Assembly (NCBI GenBank): GCA_947258835.1
Contig: CAMYJY010000128.1
Location: 1-6,242 of the forward strand
DNA length: 6,242 nucleotides
Source: an uncultured Pirellulales bacterium
GTDB lineage: Bacteria; Planctomycetota; Planctomycetia; Pirellulales; Lacipirellulaceae
Direction: 5' to 3'
In this document: positions 1 through 5,396 of the stretch, one piece after another
How the letters are laid out: every line of letters starts with the position of its first letter
Numbering within the stretch: position 1 is the first letter of the stretch
Notes under the pieces: generated by a model
What the model saw: the letters and a program-made list of their open reading frames with translations, nothing else
Databases searched by the model: none
What the model was told of the DNA's origin: nothing
Position numbers and translations under genes: made by a program

Positions 1-189
1 GAAGTTGATGATCAACCCCAGCGGGATATCCAGAAGTTTCATATAAGTGAGCAACTGTGCTTTATGGACTGGATGAACTGAATTACTGGCTTTGACCTCA
101 ACAAATAAGCATTGGTCAATCAGCAGGTCACATTTGAGAGTTTCTTTTCTTTGGAATTGTTTATGTCGAATCGTTACATTGTCTTGGCG
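1..189 (-). pseudogene. GxxExxY-type (PDDEXK-like) protein, N-terminally truncated remnant, continuing off the left edge
   Basis: The minus strand has an open frame from 189 to the window edge (63 codons), preceded by an in-frame TAA at 190-192. It reads like the second half of the GxxExxY family (PDDEXK_3-like): a Lys-rich lead, then CDLLI, FVEVKA, HKAQLLTYMKLL and PLGLIINF. The putative nuclease residues are kept: Asp at 127-129, Glu at 97-99 and Lys at 91-93 (ExK). What is missing is the first third of the family, including the GxxExxxY motif that names it. No ATG, GTG or TTG lies between the stop and the conserved part, and the sequence beyond 190 is the promoter region and antisense of the next gene, so the N-terminus was removed rather than frameshifted. 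The family is common in environmental bacteria and its cellular role is unsettled. The stretch is AT-rich compared with the rest of the window. The family call is from recognised motifs; decay is an inference from the missing start. Confidence 0.72.
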
Positions 190-197
190 TTATTTTA

Positions 198-212
198 ACT
201 AGTTCAACTAGT
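198..212. promoter_or_regulatory. Perfect 15-bp palindrome upstream of the antitoxin gene, possible operator
   Basis: ACTAGTT, one central C, then AACTAGT: two 7-base arms that are exact reverse complements, ending 26 bases before the antitoxin start codon in AT-rich sequence. Phd/YefM-type antitoxins commonly bind short palindromes in their own promoter to repress it, so an autoregulatory operator is the natural reading. I could not assign convincing -35 and -10 boxes around it; TATTTT at 191-196 is the best -10 candidate. Confidence 0.45.
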
Positions 213-238
213 CGAAAATTAGTGGGAGTGAGATTGCC

Positions 239-514
239 ATGCCCCACTCCGAATGGAACATAGCCGATGCCAAAAGCAAGTTGAGCGAAGTGCTCAACCG
301 TGCGGAAGAGAAAGCTCAAATCATTACGCGGCGGAACCGCCAATATGTCGTGATGGACGGTGATGCATATCGGCGACTGACGGGCAGCGTCACGAGTCTC
401 AAGGAGCTGATTCTGAACGGACCCAGCCTGGAAGGCGTTGACCTAAAACGTGATCGAAGTCCTGGCCGTGAAACGCCCAAGAACCGGGGCTATCGCCCAT
501 CGGCTAAGACTTGA
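239..514 (+). CDS. Phd/YefM-type type II antitoxin, apparently without its toxin
   Basis: A 91-residue protein of the Phd/YefM antitoxin superfamily. The N-terminal DNA-binding and dimerisation part shows the usual pattern: WNIADAKSKLSEVLNRAE (residues 6-23), a strand with IITRRNRQYVVM (28-39), and DGDAYRRLTG (40-49). The C-terminal toxin-binding part ends in GVDLKRDRSPGRE (66-78), a typical tail of antitoxins paired with VapC-like PIN toxins. Such proteins normally stop within a few residues of that point, with the toxin start overlapping or adjacent. Here the frame runs on for 13 unusual residues (79-91) and no toxin follows. The ATG is well supported: GGGAG at 224-228 lies 10 bases upstream. 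An intact antitoxin would neutralise a ribonuclease-type toxin in the cytoplasm and repress its own promoter, probably through the palindrome at 198-212. It may now be an orphan. Family is fairly sure; partner loss is inferred. Confidence 0.8.
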   Translation: MPHSEWNIADAKSKLSEVLNRAEEKAQIITRRNRQYVVMDGDAYRRLTGSVTSLKELILNGPSLEGVDLKRDRSPGRETPKNRGYRPSAKT

Positions 515-630
515 CAGAGGCGGGCCTAGTTTGCCGCAGTGCTGTCACCTCCGACCCACAAATTCTGGCGAAGAACCAAAGATTTGTATCGTTCGTAGTA
601 CAGAAGGTGGCCAGCGGCTGGGAAGGCTGA
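508..630 (+). pseudogene. Possible decayed DUF433-type antitoxin fragment
   Basis: In one plus-strand frame between a TAA at 505-507 and a TGA at 628-630, the translation contains TSDPQIL (547-567), then AKNQRF, then VSFVVQKVASGW (586-621). DUF433 proteins have the order SDPxILGGxPxxxGTR(I/V)xVxxVLxxLAxGW. The start and the end of that pattern are visible, but the central GTR segment is short by about six residues and no start codon fits. If real, it is a dead remnant of a second antitoxin gene. The match is short and could be chance. The rest of the 145-base gap between 515 and 659 shows nothing else. Confidence 0.25.
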
Positions 631-659
631 CAGCACGCAACGATGTGGCGACGTGCAAC

Positions 660-2453
660 TCACAAGTCCTGGACCAGCCGGATGTACTCGGCGAGGGCTT
701 GCAGCGTGCGGGCGGGGACCACCAAGCTGCCGGTCAGGCTGGTGTCGGTGCCTGCGACCGCGATGCCCACCGGTGGGCAGCTGGGGAAGGGGGGAATGTT
801 GACCTCTTGATCCGTGAGCTGGATCAAAAACTCGTTGGCATATCGCGTGGCCCAGGCCACGCAGCCCGCGGGGCTGACCAGCAGTTTCGCCGCGGCCTGG
901 GCCGGTAGTTGGGCCCAGGTGGTTTGGACCTGCGTATTGTCTGCCAAGCGGCTGCCTGGCTCGGCAGCCGCGGCTTGCTCCAAAAATGATGTCAGTTGCG
1001 CCTCGGTGGCCATGCCCACCACGGTGGTCTGGGGCCCGGTGGGCACAAACAAGTAACGCAGCAGCCCTTCCTTGCCGAACATCACTTCCAGCATCCAGTT
1101 AAAACGAGGCACCTTGGGATCCCGCATCGCGCTGGCCACATCCAGGGTGAGCTCCAGTCCTGAACGATCCGCTATCGTTTTGGGAACCAGGTTGTATTCC
1201 ATCGTGTGGGTCGAGGATTGGCTAAATATCTCTTGATAAGACTCCAATGCGGATTGGCAGGTGTGCATAAATTCATCCGCGGCGGCGACCTGCAACACGC
1301 CAAACAGGTTGCTGAAGAGTGGTTCGCCCGTTTGGCCGGGGAGCATCAGCAGGGAGGATGTCGAAAAACTCCGCAGCAGGTCGTGGTAGGCGCTTTCCAA
1401 TTTTTGCCAGTCGGCTTCCGCGAGGTGATCCAGGCCGTAGATCTCTGGCCTGGACTGGACCAGGCGACGGCCTGCCGTGGCCATCAGCCGAGACCACGCG
1501 ACGGGCCAATTTCCGACACACGCTGCCACAAACGGTTGGTCGTCAAAGGCTGTGAGAGACGACGTCTGGGGGGCCGCAGCGGGCTTGGCTGGCAGCAGCT
1601 GGCTGGCTTGATGGAGGACCACGTGTTTGCTGACACGGAGGTTGTGGTCGTTGTCGAGAGAAAATCCCCAGGAGATCAAGTGAACTTCTTCGCCGATCCA
1701 ATCCAAGACCTGGACCAACGTGTTCCAGTTGGCCGCCAGCTGCGCAAGTACGTTTGCGACTCCCGGTCGTCGCAGCTGCCGCGCGAATTTGCGACGCTCG
1801 CCGGTCGATATTTCCTGCCCCAGTTGATGGAACCGTTGGGTGCCGGTGGGCATGATGGTGACGGTGATGTCGTTGGCGTCGAGCCAGGGCACTCGTGGCT
1901 GCAGTGCCGCGACCGGTTGGGGGTCAAGATCGAGCAGCAATTCCAAAATCTGGCGATGTTCGACATTCATCAACATGGCGTACTGCCCATGACGGGCCAG
2001 GAGGATGTCTTCCCCGGCCAGCGTTACGCGGCAGATGGCGCCGCTGGGATCGCCGTGTAGGGAGTCGGCAAATTGGGCGAAATCGGTCACGGGCAGGAAA
2101 ACCAGCGGGACGGGCTCGGCTGCGGGATCTTCACCGGGCAGTAGGGCCACCAACAGGTTCCCGGCAGTGTCGAGTCCCTGATTGAGGCCCGTGGCGGCCT
2201 GCAGGAATGGCAGCGGTGCCGGGAGGGGCAACTGGAACAGCTTGGTGAGCTGCTGCAGATCGGCATCCAACGCTTGGAGGTTCGGTACTGCGACAAAGCC
2301 CAGGGCATCTGCCGGCACAAAATCATAAATCGGACGCTCGGCTTCAGCCCGGGCAGGCGCGACGGTGCCCAAGACCAACCACGTAGCCAGCGTAACCAGG
2401 CAGCCCAGCGTGTGCCGGATGGTAGGGGAATTTTTCCAGTCAAGAAAAGGCAT
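660..2453 (-). CDS. Secreted protein of unknown function
   Basis: A 597-residue protein that I cannot assign to a named family. The N-terminus is a signal peptide: a basic start (K7, R13), a hydrophobic run LGCLVTLATWLVLG (16-29), then APARAEAE with a likely signal peptidase I cut after A36 or A38. The mature part begins IYDFVPADALGFVAVPNLQAL, a 'threshold value, then beta strand' opening seen in many large exported planctomycete proteins of unknown role. It continues with alternating beta-strand and Ala/Leu-rich helical stretches, has few cysteines, no C-terminal anchor and no visible catalytic motif. The export signal and the lack of other membrane segments suggest a periplasmic or extracellular location. 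The start at 2453 is chosen because AAGGA (2461-2465) lies 7 bases upstream and a signal peptide follows directly; the frame stays open upstream to 2723, but that part is antisense-free shadow inside the hemolysin III gene. It lies 37 bases behind that gene and is probably co-transcribed with it. Confidence 0.8.
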   Translation of the reverse strand: MPFLDWKNSPTIRHTLGCLVTLATWLVLGTVAPARAEAERPIYDFVPADALGFVAVPNLQALDADLQQLTKLFQLPLPAPLPFLQAATGLNQGLDTAGNLLVALLPGEDPAAEPVPLVFLPVTDFAQFADSLHGDPSGAICRVTLAGEDILLARHGQYAMLMNVEHRQILELLLDLDPQPVAALQPRVPWLDANDITVTIMPTGTQRFHQLGQEISTGERRKFARQLRRPGVANVLAQLAANWNTLVQVLDWIGEEVHLISWGFSLDNDHNLRVSKHVVLHQASQLLPAKPAAAPQTSSLTAFDDQPFVAACVGNWPVAWSRLMATAGRRLVQSRPEIYGLDHLAEADWQKLESAYHDLLRSFSTSSLLMLPGQTGEPLFSNLFGVLQVAAADEFMHTCQSALESYQEIFSQSSTHTMEYNLVPKTIADRSGLELTLDVASAMRDPKVPRFNWMLEVMFGKEGLLRYLFVPTGPQTTVVGMATEAQLTSFLEQAAAAEPGSRLADNTQVQTTWAQLPAQAAAKLLVSPAGCVAWATRYANEFLIQLTDQEVNIPPFPSCPPVGIAVAGTDTSLTGSLVVPARTLQALAEYIRLVQDL

Positions 2454-2460
2454 GATCATG

Positions 2461-2465
2461 TCCTT
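2461..2465 (-). promoter_or_regulatory. Ribosome binding site of the secreted-protein gene
   Basis: AAGGA on the minus strand, 7 bases before the ATG at 2453 and only 1 base before an alternative in-frame ATG at 2459. The spacing favours 2453. It abuts the 21-bp repeat at 2469-2510. Confidence 0.55.
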
Positions 2466-2468
2466 GGG

Positions 2469-2510
2469 GTCGCACCTCACATCAAATATCTCACATCTCA
2501 CATCCAACAT
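2469..2510 (-). repeat. Two tandem degenerate copies of a 21-bp intergenic repeat ('DVRC' type)
   Basis: On the minus strand, unit 1 (2510-2490) and unit 2 (2489-2469) are both 21 bases and share the core GATGTGAG(A/G)TG(T/C)GA. In one frame they read MLDVRCE and IFDVRCD. This 'xxDVRC' pattern is the hallmark I know from short intergenic repeat arrays scattered in Planctomycetes and related genomes, where it is often mis-annotated as protein. Here it fills most of the gap between two genes. The stop codon of the upstream hemolysin III gene (2491-2493) lies in unit 1, in a different frame. The repeat itself is directly visible; the wider distribution is from memory. Confidence 0.6.
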
Positions 2511-3201
2511 ATCTCGCACTGGTACGCGCCGCGAGATGGCCATCGGCGATGTGATAAATAAAGGTCCAATGCAAGGCGAGCCCCACCAGGACGGCCAGAT
2601 GAAACAGTTCATGTCCTTGGACCACTCCCGGCACGACGGTGAGCCAAGTTTGGGAGCCCACCAGCGCCCCCAAGGAGTAGACCACCCCGCCCCAAAAAAT
2701 GGGCTGGATAAAAGGCAACCCATGCCGTCGCCAGAGGGAGATTCCGGAATACAGGCCCAGCCAACCCATCCCCAGGTACAGCAGCAGACTCAGGGTAGGA
2801 GACAATTGGTCAAAATAGATCAGTTTCAGCAAAATGCCCAGGCTGGCGATCGACCAGATCACCGCCAGCATCCCCCACCGGCCCCAGCCTCTGAAGAGGA
2901 TATAGTGAATGGGGGTAAACGTGCTGGCAATCAGGACGAAAATAGCCGCATGATCCATTTTTTGGACGACGTCGCGGGTACCGCCATAGTGGTTCAGTAA
3001 GTGATACCAGCCGCTGGTGGCGAGGAGGAGGACGCCACTCACGGAAAAAATCAACAGGCTGAGCAGCCGCGCCTGATCGCCCCGCCCGCGATAGAGGAGC
3101 AGCGCCGAGAGAATGGCAAACAGCACCGCCCCCAGCAAATGCGTGAGACTACTGAACGGTTCGTAAAAACCGGGGATCGAGACAATTTCGGCGAGCATCA
3201 T
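2491..3201 (-). CDS. Hemolysin III / TrhA (PAQR-related) family integral membrane protein
   Basis: A 236-residue protein with seven hydrophobic segments, roughly at residues 19-37, 46-62, 84-100, 107-127, 132-152, 163-185 and 198-218. The family signature residues are all present: S63 and H67 in ATSGWYHLLNH, D83 and H84 in MDHAAIFVLIASTFTP, and H197 and H201 in GHELFH. In related PAQR receptors the Ser/His/Asp/His/His set forms a zinc site inside the membrane. Despite the name, most bacterial members are not proven toxins; E. coli TrhA is linked to membrane energetics. Two consecutive ATGs (3201 and 3198) make the start uncertain by one residue, and neither has a Shine-Dalgarno sequence. The gene begins 54 bases after transketolase on the same strand with no clear promoter of its own, so it may be read from the transketolase promoter. 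Its last seven residues (RYVGCEM) and its stop codon come largely from the 21-bp repeat, suggesting the original C-terminus was altered. Confidence 0.9.
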   Translation of the reverse strand: MMLAEIVSIPGFYEPFSSLTHLLGAVLFAILSALLLYRGRGDQARLLSLLIFSVSGVLLLATSGWYHLLNHYGGTRDVVQKMDHAAIFVLIASTFTPIHYILFRGWGRWGMLAVIWSIASLGILLKLIYFDQLSPTLSLLLYLGMGWLGLYSGISLWRRHGLPFIQPIFWGGVVYSLGALVGSQTWLTVVPGVVQGHELFHLAVLVGLALHWTFIYHIADGHLAARTSARYVGCEM

Positions 3202-3255
3202 GGGGACGGTTGCTGGCTGGCAAGTGAGAACTCAAAAAGTTGATCCGCGCGGGCG

Positions 3256-5325
3256 TCAGCCCAGCAATTGCTGGGCTGTGGCAACGACATTCTCGGCGGT
3301 AAACCCGTACTCGGCATAAATCTTGGCAAAGGGGGCCGAGGTCCCAAAACGCTCCAGACCGATAAAGACTCCTTGAGGACCTAAAAAGCGGTCCCAGCCC
3401 TGTCGGATACCGGCTTCGATGGCGATGCGCGCGGTCACCTGAGGGGGCAGCACCTCTTCTTGGTAGGCCACGGGCTGTTCTTCAAAGAGTTCCCAGGACG
3501 GCATGCTCACCACGCGGGCGGAGATGCCGGCGTCACGGAGTTTTTGCTGGGCTTGGATGGCCAAGACAACTTCGCTGCCACTGGCCAGCAAAATGATCTC
3601 TGGCGCGTCGGCATCGGCCAGAACGTAGCCGCCACGGCTCAGACCCTCAGCGGCTGCCAGCTGGGAGCGGTCCAAGGTGGGCACATTTTGCCGGGTCAGG
3701 ACGAGGGCGGTCGGTCGCTGGGTTTGCTGGAGCGCCACCTGCCAGGCGTGGGCTGCTTCGTTGGCATCGGCCGGGCGGATCACGACCAGGCCGGGAATCG
3801 TGCGGGCCGCGGCCAGTTGTTCGACCGGTTGGTGGGTCGGGCCATCCTCGCCGACACCGATTGAGTCATGCGTAAACACATAAATCACCGGCAGCCTCAT
3901 CAAGGCCGACAGCCTCAGCGCGGGCCGCAGGTAATCGGAGAAGACAAAAAAGGTAGCACCGTAGGGGCGGATGCCCGCCAGGGCCAGGCCATTGAGGGCC
4001 GCGGCCATGGCGTGTTCCCGAATGCCCCAGTGCAGGTTCCGACCACCGTAGTTGTCTGCCTGCAAGTGGCCGGCGCCGTCAAACTTGAGCAGCGTATTGG
4101 TCGAGGGCCCCAGATCGGCGGAACCGCCCACGAGCCAGGGAATCTTGGCGGCAAAGCAATTGAGCGCCTGGCCGGCGGAGCTGCGGGTGGCCAGGCCTGT
4201 GGCATCGGCGGGAAATTCGGGGAGGGCATCTTCCCAGCCAGCAGGCAGTTGCCACTGCTGCATGAGCTCCAGTTCCGCCGCCAGCTGAGGGTGTACGGCT
4301 TGATAATTTGTGAACAGACTTTCCCAGGCCAGTCGCGCCGCGCGGCCTCGCTGCCCCAGGGTTTGTTGAAAATGTTCCACCACCTCTGGGGGGACGACAA
4401 ACGATTCGTTTTCTGGCCAGCCGTAGGCGGCTTTGGTGAGCCGCACTTCCTCCGCGCCCAGTTTGGCGCCGTGGGCAGCGGCAGTGCCGGCCTTGTTCGG
4501 TGAGCCATAACCAATGGTACTTTTCACAATGATCAGAGTGGGCTGGTTGCGGCAGTCTTGGAAGGCGGCGTAGGCCGCGGCCAAGGCCTCCAGGTCGTTG
4601 GCGTCCGCGACGTGCACCACGTTCCAGCCCAGGCCTGTGAAACGCTGGGTCACATCTTCGCTGTAGGCCAGCTCGGTACTGCCCTCGATGGTGATGCTAT
4701 TGTCGTCGTAGATCCAGCACAGATTGTCGAGTTGGAGATGGCCCGCCAGGGAGGCGGCTTCATCGCTCACTCCCTCCATCAGGTCACCATCGCTGGCCTG
4801 CGCGTACACATTAAAATCAAACAGCTCGAAGCCAGGCCGGTTGTAACGTGCTGCCAGCCACTTGCTGGACAAAGCCATGCCGACACTGTTGCCACAGCCC
4901 TGGCCGAGGGGGCCTGTGGTCGTTTCCGTACCTGTGGGATGCCTGAACTCGGGGTGGCCGGGGGTGTCACTTTGCCATTGTCGAAAGTTTTTGATGTCTT
5001 CCAGAGTGACAGAGAGGTCGTGGGGGCTCTGCTCTCCGGTCACCAGCGGTGCGGGAGCAGCCGTCTGCTTGACGCCAGCCAGGTGCAGGAGCGAGTACAG
5101 CAGCATCGAGGCATGCCCGCAGGAGAGCACATAGCGATCACGGTTGGGCCAGCCGGCCGCGGCGGGGTCGTAGCGGAGGGTCTGGGTCCACAGCTGATAA
5201 GCGACCGGCGCCAGGGCCATGGGCGTGCCGGGGTGACCACAGCCGGCGGATTCAATCGCATCCATGGAGAGGGTGCGGATGGTGTTGATGGCCAGCTGGC
5301 CGAGATCCTGGCTAGGTGTGGTCAT
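3256..5325 (-). CDS. tkt: Transketolase
   Basis: A full-length 689-residue transketolase. It moves two-carbon ketol units between sugar phosphates (for example xylulose 5-phosphate to ribose 5-phosphate) in the cytoplasm, linking glycolysis with the non-oxidative pentose phosphate pathway, using thiamine diphosphate and a divalent metal. The three domains are in order. The diphosphate-binding domain (1 to ~300) has GHPGTPM with H31, SCGHAS with H71, GPLGQG (139-144), the thiamine/metal motif SDGDLMEG to DDN (179-210), and AAHGAKLG with H286. The pyrimidine domain (~375-540) has GGSADLGPS, GIREHAM with the catalytic Glu at E438, and THDSIGVGEDGPTHQPVEQ with H499. The C-terminal domain (~550-689) has LASGSEV and GLERFGTSAP. 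The first Gly of the classic GDG is Ser (S179), a variant I have seen in other bacterial transketolases. The ATG at 5325 places the N-terminus at normal family length; no Shine-Dalgarno sequence precedes it. A strong promoter lies 40-70 bases upstream. Confidence 0.97.
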   Translation of the reverse strand: MTTPSQDLGQLAINTIRTLSMDAIESAGCGHPGTPMALAPVAYQLWTQTLRYDPAAAGWPNRDRYVLSCGHASMLLYSLLHLAGVKQTAAPAPLVTGEQSPHDLSVTLEDIKNFRQWQSDTPGHPEFRHPTGTETTTGPLGQGCGNSVGMALSSKWLAARYNRPGFELFDFNVYAQASDGDLMEGVSDEAASLAGHLQLDNLCWIYDDNSITIEGSTELAYSEDVTQRFTGLGWNVVHVADANDLEALAAAYAAFQDCRNQPTLIIVKSTIGYGSPNKAGTAAAHGAKLGAEEVRLTKAAYGWPENESFVVPPEVVEHFQQTLGQRGRAARLAWESLFTNYQAVHPQLAAELELMQQWQLPAGWEDALPEFPADATGLATRSSAGQALNCFAAKIPWLVGGSADLGPSTNTLLKFDGAGHLQADNYGGRNLHWGIREHAMAAALNGLALAGIRPYGATFFVFSDYLRPALRLSALMRLPVIYVFTHDSIGVGEDGPTHQPVEQLAAARTIPGLVVIRPADANEAAHAWQVALQQTQRPTALVLTRQNVPTLDRSQLAAAEGLSRGGYVLADADAPEIILLASGSEVVLAIQAQQKLRDAGISARVVSMPSWELFEEQPVAYQEEVLPPQVTARIAIEAGIRQGWDRFLGPQGVFIGLERFGTSAPFAKIYAEYGFTAENVVATAQQLLG
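3257..3278. repeat. 22-bp perfect palindrome over the transketolase stop codon
   Basis: Arms CAGCCCAGC and GCTGGGCTG are exact complements around AATT, so the transcript could form a 9-bp stem with a 4-base loop. It encodes the last residues of transketolase (AQQLLG) and includes two bases of the stop codon. On the minus strand a second small GC palindrome (CCGCGCGG) and a run of five T (3234-3238) follow about 20 bases later. The T run is too far from the main stem for a textbook intrinsic terminator, so this is a hairpin that might stabilise the 3' end or attenuate read-through into the hemolysin III gene. Confidence 0.5.
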
Positions 5326-5366
5326 AAAAGCAAAAGGGGAGGTGGGGAGCTATCAGCAAACGGCTC

Positions 5367-5396
5367 AATATAGTTCTTGGATTTAACAGGTGTCAA
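5367..5396 (-). promoter_or_regulatory. Sigma-70-like promoter of the transketolase gene
   Basis: On the minus strand, TTGACA (5396-5391, exact consensus) is followed by an 18-base spacer and TATATT (5372-5367, five of six). A transcript would begin near 5360, giving a leader of about 35 bases before the transketolase ATG. The -35 box lies inside the last codons of the upstream oxidoreductase-like gene and the spacer covers its stop codon, so transketolase can be transcribed independently of that gene. Visible from sequence only; not tested. Confidence 0.65.

Noticed and set aside
161..343. Minus-strand 60-codon frame opposite the antitoxin gene as a possible missing N-terminus of the GxxExxY protein
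   Set aside because: Its translation has no GxxExxxY pattern and it is simply antisense to the antitoxin; it ends in a different frame from the remnant.
606..660. Terminator after the secreted-protein gene
   Set aside because: CCAGC-G-GCTGG is present at 611-621, but its one-base centre cannot form a proper loop and no T run follows.
450..908. Plus-strand open frame of 152 codons overlapping the antitoxin end, in the place where a toxin gene would be expected
   Set aside because: Its translation shows no PIN, RelE or Doc features, it runs about 250 bases antisense into the secreted-protein gene, and it has no ribosome binding site. It is treated as a shadow.
1206..2060. Long plus-strand open frame (284 codons) opposite the secreted-protein gene
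   Set aside because: Low-complexity composition typical of antisense in GC-rich coding sequence, no recognisable motif and no signal for translation.
2454..2723. Upstream extension of the secreted-protein frame to a start at 2723
   Set aside because: It lies inside the hemolysin III gene on the same strand in another frame, reads through the 21-bp repeat, and would bury the signal peptide about 90 residues in. The start at 2453 has a ribosome binding site.
3220..3278. Canonical rho-independent terminator after transketolase
   Set aside because: The stem is good but the T run lies about 20 bases away rather than directly after it, so it does not meet the usual form. It is kept only as a palindrome.
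3868..5373. Long plus-strand open frames (3868-4503 and 4558-5373) opposite transketolase
   Set aside because: Antisense shadows of a confidently identified, full-length enzyme gene.
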